Shown here piece by piece: positions 1-8,406 of a stretch of 64,000 nucleotides of DNA. The stretch lies in the NCBI GenBank assembly GCA_002083365.1, contig LVWS01000007.1, forward strand, positions 62,001-126,000, in the 5' to 3' direction. The DNA is from Nitrospira sp. SG-bin1. Its GTDB lineage: Bacteria > Nitrospirota > Nitrospiria > Nitrospirales > Nitrospiraceae. Position numbers and translations under genes: made by a program. The notes beneath the pieces are model-generated. The model did not search any database. It saw nothing but the letters and a program-made list of their open reading frames with translations, and was not told the DNA's origin. Numbering within the stretch: the stretch's first letter is position 1; each line of letters opens with the position of its first letter.

Positions 1-159
1 CGCGTGAAGATCGAAACTGCCGGACGTCAATGTAAGGGGTTGGCCTGTAAACAAGGGCGCATGGCATTGCCCGCATTTGGGACGATCATTCACGCGGGCA
101 ACGGGTACGCGGTTCAGGCTGTGGCAATGGGGACAGGCGACTTGGAGGTGATTTTTCAT
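1..159 (-). CDS. trxC: Thioredoxin 2 (TrxC), 5' part only, cut by the window edge
   Basis: The reverse strand is open from an ATG at 159 to base 1, giving 53 residues. They contain the zinc ribbon that distinguishes thioredoxin 2 from thioredoxin 1: two CxxC pairs at C9/C12 (ACPHCHSLNRVP) and C29/C32 (CGQCHAPLF), followed by the usual linker into the thioredoxin fold. The redox-active WCGPC site would lie beyond the left edge and is not seen. TrxC is a cytoplasmic zinc-binding disulfide reductase, often linked to oxidative stress. It lies 45 bases downstream of the DUF2892 gene on the same strand, so co-transcription is possible. No strong ribosome site is visible before this ATG; an ATG slightly upstream stops after four codons. 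Confidence 0.85.
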   Translation of the reverse strand, partial: MKNHLQVACPHCHSLNRVPVARVNDRPKCGQCHAPLFTGQPLTLTSGSFDLHA

Positions 160-204
160 TACAGCGGACACATGAAGGTCACGGCGTTCATCGACGATAA
201 ATCG

Positions 205-678
205 TCAGCGCTCCATGGCCACGAGAAGGCGGCTGATGTGACTGGGCTCTCCCACGTCCACCCTTGTCGGCAGATCGATAAAGTCACCTCGAACGGCTTT
301 CAACGCGCAGCGCTCGATATTGATTTCCCTGGCGGTACGGAAGCCTAAACGGCGAAAAATGGGCACAGGGGGACACCACCCCTGTATGGCATGTTGCAGC
401 AGAAACCCCGCGACCATCGCAGGAAGCATGAAAAATCGCCGGTTCACGAGAGCTCCGAGTCCGAGCCCCAAGAGAGAGATCGAAGCGGCATTGGCCTCCA
501 ACGTTCGTTCCATGTCCCATTCATGCTCCAGCTCTTCCAACCGACGATTGATCGCCTCATGTCCTTGTCCCGAAACAGCGGCGATGTTTTGCTCCGTCTG
601 TCGGCGGATTCGCTCGTTGATCGCTTCATCAGTATGTTGCTCGACTCGTGTGGTCGTCGATGGGATCATAGACCTCAC
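205..678 (-). CDS. DUF2892-type small inner-membrane protein
   Basis: The product has 157 residues from a GTG at 678. An ATG at 669 follows AAAGGTGAGG and may be the true start. The N-terminal half is polar and probably helical. Two adjacent hydrophobic stretches (about 64-78 and 82-98) are followed by a WCPPVPIFRRLGFR motif, then an arginine-rich amphipathic tail containing a Cys. The WCPP turn and double helix are typical of DUF2892/YgaP-like membrane domains. The function of the family is unknown. A second DUF2892-like segment occurs at 58338-59144, fused to SRPBCC. The neighbours are trxC downstream and a divergent small gene upstream. Confidence 0.7.
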   Translation of the reverse strand: MRSMIPSTTTRVEQHTDEAINERIRRQTEQNIAAVSGQGHEAINRRLEELEHEWDMERTLEANAASISLLGLGLGALVNRRFFMLPAMVAGFLLQHAIQGWCPPVPIFRRLGFRTAREINIERCALKAVRGDFIDLPTRVDVGEPSHISRLLVAMER

Positions 679-971
679 CTTTTATGGTCATAGTGAATGA
701 TAACGATCCTCTTCATCAGCTCTTAAACAAATCTGCCCGAAGACCAGACTAGGACGTCTTTCTTTTGCCTCTGGTAATTCTGCCTTATTGCGCAGATTGC
801 GACGACTCTCTCGTACCCTAGACTCCTGGGCCACCCCACGACGACCCGCACGTATGATCGATCACAACACATGAAGAGATTCGGCACCGCTATTGCACGA
901 TGAAATTTTGATGAATGTGATCGATAGTTGAGCTCCCAAGACATGAACTACATGGGATGAGGAGGTATTCC

Positions 972-1328
972 ATGGCTCGCAAGAAAAACAAACCATCTTC
1001 CATGCCGGACACCGGTGCCGGTCCCAAAGGACGGCGTGTGGATCATTCGATCGACCAGCGAAGCCCGACCGATCAGGCAACCGGCGGGTATGATCCGGAG
1101 GATTATCACGGTTCCGGCCCGATTCTCGTAGGCCATGCTCCGGTGCACGGCGAAGAACCTGGAGCGTCCGGCATCCCGGTCGGCGTGGACCTGGACGAGA
1201 ACCCTGAGGGAAATCCCGGCGACGTTCCCAACACCGAATCGCCGGGCGCGGGCATAAGCCGAAAGGCATTCGGCGACAGGGAGAGACCGGATGAGGCGAT
1301 CAAGCGAGCTTCGAGGAAAGCAACATAA
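972..1328 (+). CDS. Small hydrophilic protein of unknown function
   Basis: I do not recognise this 118-residue protein. The start at 972 is chosen because GAGGAGG sits 5-11 bases upstream of the ATG; an in-frame ATG at 957 would place the ribosome site inside the gene. The sequence begins with a basic patch (MARKKNK) and is rich in Gly, Pro, Asp and Arg, with no hydrophobic segment, so it looks soluble and largely disordered. The shared strand and short gap to the channel gene suggest they could be read together. The composition resembles small stress-associated hydrophilic proteins, but that is only an impression. Confidence 0.5.
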   Translation: MARKKNKPSSMPDTGAGPKGRRVDHSIDQRSPTDQATGGYDPEDYHGSGPILVGHAPVHGEEPGASGIPVGVDLDENPEGNPGDVPNTESPGAGISRKAFGDRERPDEAIKRASRKAT

Positions 1329-1424
1329 GAACACCTCATCCGAACACCTCTTCGGGAAAACACGGCGACGCAATGTTCCATCCCTGATTTGAACTACCGT
1401 CCTGCGCTATCCGCCATTACCGTC

Positions 1425-2240
1425 ATGAAACGGAATTCAGGAACCCAAGACGGAACGCCGGTGTCACCGTTCCGCGTCGTCCGTGAACGCCTCCGCGTCC
1501 TGGCTGAATTGGAAGACTGGCTGGAGCGTCCGATGCAGTGGTTGGGGCTGGCATGGATCGTTCTCATACTGATCGATCTTATTGGACCGCCCAATCGGAC
1601 GCTTCAGTGGCTGGTCGGAGCCCTGTGGTTCATATTCATTCTCGACTTCGTGATCCGTTTCACATTGGCGCCTCGTAAATCCGTCTATTTACGGCACAAC
1701 TTCCTCACAGCCGCATCTCTTGCGGTCCCCGCGCTGCGCATGCTGCGGTTGACTTCTTTAATGCCGGCTCTTCGAGCCGCAAGGGGGCTCAAGCTCGCCG
1801 GTCTGGTGGGGAGCATCAATCGAGCGATGTTTGCGCTGAAGAGTCTCACCGCGCGCGGCGGTTTTCACTATGTGTTGCTCCTGACCTTGACCGTCGTTCT
1901 CATCGGAGCCGCCGGCATCTACGCCTTTGAAAAGGATGTTACGGAAGACCGGGGGATCAAGGATTTTGGAACCGCGCTGTGGTGGACCGGTATGCTGATG
2001 ACGACGATGGGATCCGAGTATTGGCCCCGAAGTCCGGAGGGCCGGATTCTGACGTTTCTCCTCGCCCTCTATGCCTTTGCCATCTTCGGTTACGTGACTG
2101 CCACGATCGCGAGGTTCCTCATCGGCCGGGACACGGAGGGAGATAAGATCGGCTCACACCATCAATTGGCCAGGATAGAACGAGAACTTGCGCAGCTGAA
2201 GACCAGGCTTGAAGAAATAAGGAGAACATTACGGGGTTAA
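1425..2240 (+). CDS. Ion-channel-like membrane protein with an atypical selectivity filter
   Basis: The product has 271 residues from the ATG at 1425; the frame is open from a TTG at 1389, and neither has a convincing ribosome site. It has voltage-gated channel layout: several N-terminal helices, an arginine-containing segment (LRMLRLTSLMPALRAARG) resembling S4 and its linker, then an S5-pore-S6 unit. The pore reads TTMGSEYWP at about residues 183-191, where K+ channels have TVGYG. It ends in a charged coiled coil (about 233-271) that could drive tetramer assembly. It probably sits in the inner membrane as a cation channel. Selectivity cannot be assigned because the GYG signature is absent. 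Confidence 0.75.
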   Translation: MKRNSGTQDGTPVSPFRVVRERLRVLAELEDWLERPMQWLGLAWIVLILIDLIGPPNRTLQWLVGALWFIFILDFVIRFTLAPRKSVYLRHNFLTAASLAVPALRMLRLTSLMPALRAARGLKLAGLVGSINRAMFALKSLTARGGFHYVLLLTLTVVLIGAAGIYAFEKDVTEDRGIKDFGTALWWTGMLMTTMGSEYWPRSPEGRILTFLLALYAFAIFGYVTATIARFLIGRDTEGDKIGSHHQLARIERELAQLKTRLEEIRRTLRG

Positions 2241-2447
2241 ACGTCCATCGTTTTGCTCGGCGCGAAGGCCGGGCGAAACCCCTTGACGGCGAACAGCTGG
2301 ACGGTCGTTCCGCGACAAGCCGAGTCCCATCGCTGTTCATTCTACGATGTCTCAAGTACCGCTCCACGATGGAAAGACTTTTGCAATAGAGCTTAGTAGC
2401 AGAGAATCCAGGCTCATTTCTGACATGGGGAGGAGGTGTAGCCCCTT

Positions 2448-2648
2448 ATGCGATCTCAAGTAGTGCTGATCGTTCTTGGAGCTTTCTTACTGGTCACCAG
2501 CCTATCTTCTTGTCATGTGGTGGACCAAGGGCAGAAAACTCCATACACCGAATACCAGCAGGTCGGCGGACAGCGTGCCTACTGCTTGGATCCCGATGAG
2601 TCATCTGATTACTGCAAGCGCGATGATGATGGCAGGCAATATCAATAA
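2448..2648 (+). CDS. Small predicted lipoprotein
   Basis: This is a 66-residue protein of unknown function. It has a positively charged N-terminus, a hydrophobic core (VVLIVLGAFLLVTSLSS) and a lipobox ending LSSC at residue 22, predicting lipidation. The mature part is short, acidic and has two more Cys (YCLDPD and DYCKR) that could form a disulfide. A GGAGGAGG ribosome site lies a little far upstream of the ATG. It is followed by about 350 bases without a convincing gene. Confidence 0.55.
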   Translation: MRSQVVLIVLGAFLLVTSLSSCHVVDQGQKTPYTEYQQVGGQRAYCLDPDESSDYCKRDDDGRQYQ

Positions 2649-2999
2649 CCGGACCTGCGAGGAGGTATGGCATTCACGACAGGTGGTCCTCATTGAGAAG
2701 GACAATGTCCATTTCCGGCATGGCTCTACCATGGCTGCATGTCACCGAATAATCCTCCCAAAGTCCGGCCAGCCTGACCGCGTGAAAGGCTTTGAGCTAC
2801 GCCGCGCGAATGCCGCCCGACTTGACCTGCCGGTCAGAGACTCCACACGGACTTGGACATCTTGTCTTCCACGCGGAACAATGGCGCACATAACAGCAGG
2901 ACGGTCGGCGATGACCAAGGGACGGGGTCGGCATTCCGCTTGCCGTTCCGCATCATCGCATCACTATGTTTATGCCCTGTGAGCCACATGGAGGCAACG
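2649..2999. other. Intergenic stretch before the molybdopterin oxidoreductase
   Basis: No supported gene was seen here on either strand. Open frames present have no ribosome site and no recognisable composition. The promoter of the downstream oxidoreductase gene is presumably here, but no clear -35/-10 pair was identified. Confidence 0.4.
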
Positions 3000-5873
3000 A
3001 TGAACCGGACGCGCGACAGCATTGCCGATGTATGGGGACCACGCCGGCCCTACCGGGGTGAATGGCCCATGCGGGTCGACGAGCACGCGTCGGAACAACC
3101 GGATCGATGGGTGCCGTCGGCATGCCTGCTCTGCTCGTTCGGCTGCGGGATCGACATCGGGGTGAAAAACGGCCGTATCGTGGGTGTGCGCGGGCGAGAA
3201 TCCGATCGGGTCAATCGCGGTCGTCTCGGGCCCAAGGGGCTTCACGGCTGGGTGGCCAATCATTCGTCCGATCGGCTGACCACGCCGCTGATCCGCCGCC
3301 AGGGCGACTTGCAACCGGCGACGTGGGACGAAGCGATGGACCTGATCGTGCGGCGCTCAAAAGAATTGATCGACCGCCACACGGCCAACTCCGTCGCCTT
3401 CTACACGAGCGGGCAGTTGTTTTTAGAGGAATATTACACGCTCGCGGTCATCGGCAAAGCCGGCATCGGCACGCCGCATATGGACGGCAACACGAGACTT
3501 TGCACGGCGACCGCTGATTATGCTCTGAAGGAATCCTTCGGCACCGACGGTCAGCCAGGATCTTACGGCGACATTGACGTGACCGACACGATCATGGCAA
3601 TCGGCCACAACATCGCCGAACAGCAGACCGTCATGTGGATGCGCATCTTGGACCGTCGCGCTGGATCCAATGCGCCTAAGCTGGTCGTGATCGATCCCAG
3701 GAGAACACATACCGCCAAGGAAGCCGACGTGCATCTGGCTCTCCGCATCGGTACGAACGTGGCGCTGCTCAATGGGATTCAACATCTCATGATCAAACAG
3801 GGTTGGATCGACAGCACGTTCATCGACGCGCATACGGTTGGTTTTGAGAAACTGACGCAACTCGTCTCGACCTGGACGCCGGATCGGGTCGAACGGGTGA
3901 CCGGCGTACCCGCACGGGATCTGGTGAAGGCCGCGACGATTATGGGGGAAAGTCCGACATTGCTCTCGACGGTACTGCAAGGAGTCTATCAATCGATGCA
4001 GGCCACGGCGGCCGCGGTCCAAGTGAACAACATTCACTTGCTGCGCGGGATGATCGGCAAACCGGGCTGTTCGGTGCTTCAGATGAACGGGCAACCCACC
4101 GCCGAAAATACCCGTGAGTGCGGCGCGGACGGCGACATGCCGGCGTTCCGCAATTGGGAAAACGAAGTCCACATGCAGGAGATGGCACGCATCTGGAACG
4201 TGGAGCGGCACAAGCTCCCGACTTATGCGCCGCCGACCCATGCGATGCAGATCTACCGCTATGCCGAAGAGGGCACCGTCAAAATGCTCTGGATCAGCGG
4301 GACCAATCCTGCCGTATCTCTCCCCGAATTAAGCCGCATTCGACGCATCCTCAACATGAGCGGTCTCTTCGTGATCGTGCAAGACGCTTTCCGCACGGAA
4401 ACGACCGAACATGCCGACGTGGTGCTGCCGGCGGCGCTCTGGGGCGAGAAAACCGGCTGCTACACGAACGTGGACCGCACCGTCCATTTGTCCGAAAAGG
4501 CGATCGAGCCACCCGGGCAGGCGAAATCGGACTTCGATATTTTCGTGGACTACGCGAAACGGATGAAGTTCAGCGACAAAGACGGGGCGCCGCTGGTGAA
4601 GTGGACGACGCCGGAAGAGTGCTTCGAAGCGTGGAAGATCTGTTCGAAAGGCCGCCCCTGCGATTACAGCGGCATGAGTTATGCGGCGCTGCGCCGCAGG
4701 GCCATTCAATGGCCCTGCAACGACCAGGCGCCGGACGGCACCGAACGGCTCTATACGAATCATCGGTTCAACACCCAGGCGGATTATTGCGAAACCTACG
4801 GTCACGATCTCACAACCGGCGCGGTCCATACGCCGGAGGAATATCGCGCTCGCGATCCGCAGGGCAAGGCGTTCCTCCACGCGTTGGAATATCAGCCGCC
4901 GCATGAAGAACCGGACGACGACTATCCCTTCATGGTGACGACGGGACGCCTCGTGTATCATTGGCACACGAGGACCAAGACCGGCCGTTCGAAGGAACTG
5001 AACGATGCGGCTCCGGATGCCTTCGTGCAAATGCACGAGGACGACGCCGCCAAACTCGGGATCACGGAGGGCGATTGGGTTCAAGTGGAGTCGCGGCGGG
5101 GCCACGTGACGGCGCGCGCCAAGCTGGGCGACATCCTGCCGGGACACCTGTTCATCCCGTTTCACTACGGCTATTGGGACGATCCCGATCGCATGCGCGC
5201 GGCCAACGAGCTGACCGTTACCGAATGGGACCCGGTCAGTAAACAGCCCTATTTCAAGTTCGCCGCCGCTCGGGCGAAGAAGGTTTCAGGCTCACCGACC
5301 GTCGAGAAGATTTCGCAGATCGCCTCATTGGCGATGGGCCAGATGAAAGCGGCGGCTACCGAATTGATGGAGACGCCCGGGAAGATCTCGAAAGCCGTCG
5401 CCACTGCGGGCGACGAGCGGCCGGTCAACCTGTTCCTCGGCATGACCCTGCAGAGCGAATACCTCTTGGCCGAAGCGTTTCGCCAAGTCGGCCACAAGCA
5501 CATGGCCGAGCCGGACATCCACGTGACCTGTCTGCTCATGGCCTCTTGGAGTCGGGAGCAGGCCGAGGGGCTCAGACCCTTCGTCGCGGCCTATCACAAG
5601 AACAAGAGCGACGATCCGGACGGATCGGTCAAGAATCTGTTCAATGGCCCGCGCAGCGGCGGCCTCGGCTTGCTTCGCGACCTGCACGATCTCTGGCTCG
5701 CGGCGAACGAAGTGCATCTCGGCTACGAAGCGGTGAAGCAGGCGGCCAAGGCGCTGCACGACCAGGCGCTCGCCGACACGTGCGAGCACTATCTCGAAAG
5801 GACGGATCGGCAGATCGCCTGGCTCCGGACAAGGATCGATCAGGCTTCACCGCAAACGTTGGTTGTGTCGTAA
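3000..5873 (+). CDS. Molybdopterin oxidoreductase, nitrate-reductase/formate-dehydrogenase-like, with C-terminal extension
   Basis: The product has 957 residues. The start at 3000 is preferred because GGAGG lies 5 bases upstream; the frame itself is open further 5'. Residues 40-80 resemble the [4Fe-4S] region of NarB/NasA/FdhF-type enzymes, with C42, C45 and C49. The fourth ligand position, normally RLCxKG, reads RLGPKG (Gly77). The MopB core follows, including GQLFLEEYY, GNTRLCTATA, LWISGTNPAVSLPE, VLPAALWGEKTG and a C-terminal MoCo-dinucleotide-binding barrel with TGRLVYHWHTRTKTGRS. About 200 residues beyond the usual end (760-957) form an alpha-helical extension. No export signal is present, so it is probably cytoplasmic. 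I recall close relatives annotated as nitrate reductase, but the substrate is not shown here. It stands alone with no chaperone or transporter beside it. Confidence 0.85.
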   Translation: MNRTRDSIADVWGPRRPYRGEWPMRVDEHASEQPDRWVPSACLLCSFGCGIDIGVKNGRIVGVRGRESDRVNRGRLGPKGLHGWVANHSSDRLTTPLIRRQGDLQPATWDEAMDLIVRRSKELIDRHTANSVAFYTSGQLFLEEYYTLAVIGKAGIGTPHMDGNTRLCTATADYALKESFGTDGQPGSYGDIDVTDTIMAIGHNIAEQQTVMWMRILDRRAGSNAPKLVVIDPRRTHTAKEADVHLALRIGTNVALLNGIQHLMIKQGWIDSTFIDAHTVGFEKLTQLVSTWTPDRVERVTGVPARDLVKAATIMGESPTLLSTVLQGVYQSMQATAAAVQVNNIHLLRGMIGKPGCSVLQMNGQPTAENTRECGADGDMPAFRNWENEVHMQEMARIWNVERHKLPTYAPPTHAMQIYRYAEEGTVKMLWISGTNPAVSLPELSRIRRILNMSGLFVIVQDAFRTETTEHADVVLPAALWGEKTGCYTNVDRTVHLSEKAIEPPGQAKSDFDIFVDYAKRMKFSDKDGAPLVKWTTPEECFEAWKICSKGRPCDYSGMSYAALRRRAIQWPCNDQAPDGTERLYTNHRFNTQADYCETYGHDLTTGAVHTPEEYRARDPQGKAFLHALEYQPPHEEPDDDYPFMVTTGRLVYHWHTRTKTGRSKELNDAAPDAFVQMHEDDAAKLGITEGDWVQVESRRGHVTARAKLGDILPGHLFIPFHYGYWDDPDRMRAANELTVTEWDPVSKQPYFKFAAARAKKVSGSPTVEKISQIASLAMGQMKAAATELMETPGKISKAVATAGDERPVNLFLGMTLQSEYLLAEAFRQVGHKHMAEPDIHVTCLLMASWSREQAEGLRPFVAAYHKNKSDDPDGSVKNLFNGPRSGGLGLLRDLHDLWLAANEVHLGYEAVKQAAKALHDQALADTCEHYLERTDRQIAWLRTRIDQASPQTLVVS

Positions 5874-6006
5874 AGCTACCGGAATCGCCAGACCGCCGCG
5901 CCGATAAGCCACGCAGGCTCTGAGAATCTCACAGGGCATGCACGCGCAACAAAGAACAAACCCACAGCCAAATCAAGTGCCCGAAAACGCGATCGGATGG
6001 GCGTAC

Positions 6007-6426
6007 TTAATGCGTCGACTCCTGCAACATCGTGGTGGTCTTCCCGTCGAAGTGGTCCCCCCGATCGGCCTGCGCGTCCTGTTTGGTCCGATGCACCGTC
6101 CCGTCTTTGTGCTCGGGTGGACTATAAATGGTATACAGTTTCAACGGCTCGTCTTTCCCGCTGCTGATGATGTTGTGTCTGGTTCCCGCGGGAATGACCA
6201 GGGCACTGCCGTCCTGAATCGGATAGTCCTTGCCGTTTAATTGGGCCGTGCCGCGGCCCGCCTCGACTCGAATGAACTGATCGAGGTCGTGCGTCTCCAT
6301 GCCGATGTCCTCTCCCGGTTTCAAACTCATCAGCACGAGTTGACTGTTCCGTGCAGTAAAGAGTACTTTCCGAAAATTGTCGTTCTTAACCGTCGATTCC
6401 TCGATGTCGATGAGGAAGTGATCCAT
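6007..6426 (-). CDS. Single-domain cupin protein
   Basis: The product has 139 residues. The start at 6426 follows AAGGAGG by 5 bases and gives the usual family N-terminus (MDHFLIDIEE). A further in-frame ATG at 6465 overlaps the stop of the upstream gene as ATGA, so coupled translation from there is an alternative. The two cupin motifs are clear: ETHDLDQFIRVEAGRG supplies His, Gln and Glu, and IPAGTRHNI supplies the second His. These would bind a metal ion in a small beta barrel. Similar proteins are soluble and of unknown substrate. The C-terminal HFDGKTT segment also fits this family as I recall it. Confidence 0.85.
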   Translation of the reverse strand: MDHFLIDIEESTVKNDNFRKVLFTARNSQLVLMSLKPGEDIGMETHDLDQFIRVEAGRGTAQLNGKDYPIQDGSALVIPAGTRHNIISSGKDEPLKLYTIYSPPEHKDGTVHRTKQDAQADRGDHFDGKTTTMLQESTH

Positions 6427-6461
6427 GGATGCCTCCTTCTTTGGCTGCGTTTCGCTGTTGG

Positions 6462-6704
6462 TCATACCCCTGCTCGACTCATGACGAATGGCTTGTCGCA
6501 GGCGACGTCCGACCGGAAGCGGCCGAGCGGCAGGTCCGGTAGGTGTTTGCGCAGACCGGTTCGGAACGCGGACACGACGGCCATGCTGCCCATGCCGATC
6601 AAGGACAGACCGATAATGGTGCGGCGGCGGCGCACGACAGCCGAGTCATCCTCCTGTAATTCCTTGCGCAACGCTTTTGGCGACTTATGGTGTGTCATGA
6701 TCAT
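6462..6704 (-). CDS. Short membrane protein, probable truncated VKOR-like N-terminus
   Basis: The protein has 80 residues, with GGAG five bases before the ATG at 6704. It has a charged N-terminus, one hydrophobic helix (TIIGLSLIGMGSMAVVSAF) and then RTGLRKHLPDLPLG. This resembles the first transmembrane helix and periplasmic loop of bacterial vitamin-K-epoxide-reductase-family proteins as I remember them. The remaining four helices and CxxC site are missing: the frame ends after about 20 more residues and the cupin gene begins immediately. It may be a decayed gene fragment or a genuine one-helix protein. The resemblance is remembered, not tested. Confidence 0.4.
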   Translation of the reverse strand: MIMTHHKSPKALRKELQEDDSAVVRRRRTIIGLSLIGMGSMAVVSAFRTGLRKHLPDLPLGRFRSDVACDKPFVMSRAGV

Positions 6705-6793
6705 TGCGTCTCCATAGCGTCACACACGTCTTCATCGTGATCGCTTATGGTTTCCATGGCATCGTGCCCCCTTCCATAGGAACCCGGGACGGT

Positions 6794-7067
6794 TCAGGCG
6801 GCTTTTGCTATGCGACGTCCTACAAAGATCTCCACTTCATGAAGCACGGCCTGCGGCTGATCGACCATGACGAAATGCCCGGCAGTCTTGATCCTCCGAA
6901 CGGCGCGTTGGGAATGTCGCGGTCAACCGCTCACCGAAGCGGACCGGCCGGGAAGACATCGTCTTCTCCCTGCAGGATCAGCGTGGGAGTCGTCAGACGC
7001 GGGAGGAGCGGCGTAAGTTCGGTCGTCAAGTTGGTGTTCAGCGCAGAGGCCACATCTCCCTGGTCCT
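6794..7067 (-). pseudogene. Alpha/beta-hydrolase C-terminal remnant with frameshifts
   Basis: Reverse-strand translation gives hydrolase-like pieces in three frames. Upstream (about 7067-6940) reads LTTPTLILQGEDDVFPAGP, the strand and acid-bearing turn typical of alpha/beta-hydrolases, then a TGA. A second frame carries GERLTATFP. A third frame gives IKTAGHFVMVDQPQAVLHEV and ends at a TGA at 6796-6794; its GHF matches the catalytic-His region. At least two frameshifts are needed to join them, and the nucleophile elbow and N-terminal two thirds are absent. The piece sits between a truncated VKOR-like gene and a baeRF gene, so this gap seems to be a site of gene decay. Confidence 0.65.
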
Positions 7068-7174
7068 TTCGTTACCATCACTTTTGAACAAGAGACATTT
7101 CTAGAAGGTGATCTATTCCTCTTCCCCTCATACCCATTCATTTGGCATTTTACTCATCACTGGACAACGAGATA

Positions 7175-8377
7175 TCAGTAACGAAACCGCGCAGCCAACG
7201 ACTCCGTTCCCTTGGCCGGAAATACTTGTCCGCGATGAAGGAAGGTCTGCACGACGGCCAATTCGTAGAGGTCTTCGTCACCCGTTTGTGGCTCGTCATG
7301 CACTTCGGCTTGTTGGCGATCAGGGTCAAAACGTCCCCAGGCATGGCGATCGACAGGGATGACAAGCATGTCCACCCGCCCTTGCACGGCCGCGGGCACC
7401 ACTTCTTCCAACCGGTCCGATCCGCGCCCCGTCGCCACCGCCTCGTTCACCTGCTCCAGCGTCGCCCGTCGGTTGTGCATCAATCGTGACTCCATGATGT
7501 GCCACGCGTCTCGACGCAGTTCTTCATCCCGCCGCTCTTCGTAGTTTCCGGTGAGAGCCTCTGACGCAATCGGTCCATACTGGCTGATGGTTTTATACAG
7601 CGGCAGGAGATAGTCCACACCGGCCAATACCAGCGGCTCACGGCGATCATGCAACACGTCGCAGACCGCGCGATCCACCGCCCTGAAGTATCGCTCCACA
7701 TCGGCGGTCGAGACATCGCTGCTCGATCCGTGCCCGTGAAAGAGCGCCGTGCCTCCGCCGCTGCCCGTGCCGCCGGAGCCTCGTGGCGCCAGCGCTTCGA
7801 ACTGCAATTGGGTCTCACGGCGCTCATACCCCGGCGTCTCGGTCATGCTGGGAGGTGCGCCGGGAAGATCCACCCGGGTGACCGTGTTTCTCGTGCAACG
7901 CAACAGACGACAGCCGTTCTGACTCAAGGAGAGGAGATAGAATCGTTCATCCTCCGTGAAATAGGGCAGGAGCGGCGACACGTGAAAACGGTCCGACACG
8001 ATGATCGACTCATCGAACCTCAACGGGAGGCGGAACAACCGGACAAAGGTCGGCGTGACAAATACCGCCAATCCTTCACTTTGATATCGCCAGAACTCAT
8101 CATCCGTCTCCAGGGCGCTCAGGGAGGCCAGCCATGAGCGCACGTCCGACGAACGGTATCCCTTGTCGATCAAGCTTTGCTCCGCCGCACGCGCCAAGTT
8201 CTTCAGCCGAATGGGATCCTGTCGAACTTGTGGGCCGCCGCGATGCGTGGGCATGAAAAGCGAGGCGCAAGGCCCGTCCATGTGGCAGACAAGGTCGCGG
8301 AACTCCCCGGCGCTCAGCCGATCTTCTGAACGGAGAGACCAGGGTCCATGTTCAACCGACAAGGATGGTTCCGGCAT
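7175..8377 (-). CDS. baeRF-family (archaeo-eukaryotic release-factor-like) protein
   Basis: The product has 400 residues with GGAGG five bases before the ATG at 8377. The N-terminal part (about 25-190) matches the bacterial baeRF pattern: an early SLFMPTHRGGPQVRQDPIRLKNL segment, a FVTPTFVRLFRLP strand and a YLLSLSQNGCRLLR strand. A Gly/Ser-rich linker (GSGGTGSGGGTAL) leads to the eRF1-domain-3-like C-terminal half, which includes VLAGVDYLLPLYK and a VDMLVIPVDRHAWG strand. Such proteins are thought to act at ribosomes or on RNA under stress, but experimental roles are poorly known. Thirty bases separate it from the photolyase gene upstream, so they probably form one unit. Confidence 0.8.
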   Translation of the reverse strand: MPEPSLSVEHGPWSLRSEDRLSAGEFRDLVCHMDGPCASLFMPTHRGGPQVRQDPIRLKNLARAAEQSLIDKGYRSSDVRSWLASLSALETDDEFWRYQSEGLAVFVTPTFVRLFRLPLRFDESIIVSDRFHVSPLLPYFTEDERFYLLSLSQNGCRLLRCTRNTVTRVDLPGAPPSMTETPGYERRETQLQFEALAPRGSGGTGSGGGTALFHGHGSSSDVSTADVERYFRAVDRAVCDVLHDRREPLVLAGVDYLLPLYKTISQYGPIASEALTGNYEERRDEELRRDAWHIMESRLMHNRRATLEQVNEAVATGRGSDRLEEVVPAAVQGRVDMLVIPVDRHAWGRFDPDRQQAEVHDEPQTGDEDLYELAVVQTFLHRGQVFPAKGTESLAARFRY

Positions 8378-8406
8378 GATTCCTCCAATCGATCAACAGA
8401 GCGATG

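Noticed and set aside
2476..2982. A 168-codon plus-strand frame overlapping the small lipoprotein gene
   Set aside because: It uses a different frame from the lipoprotein with a good lipobox, and has no ribosome site or motif.
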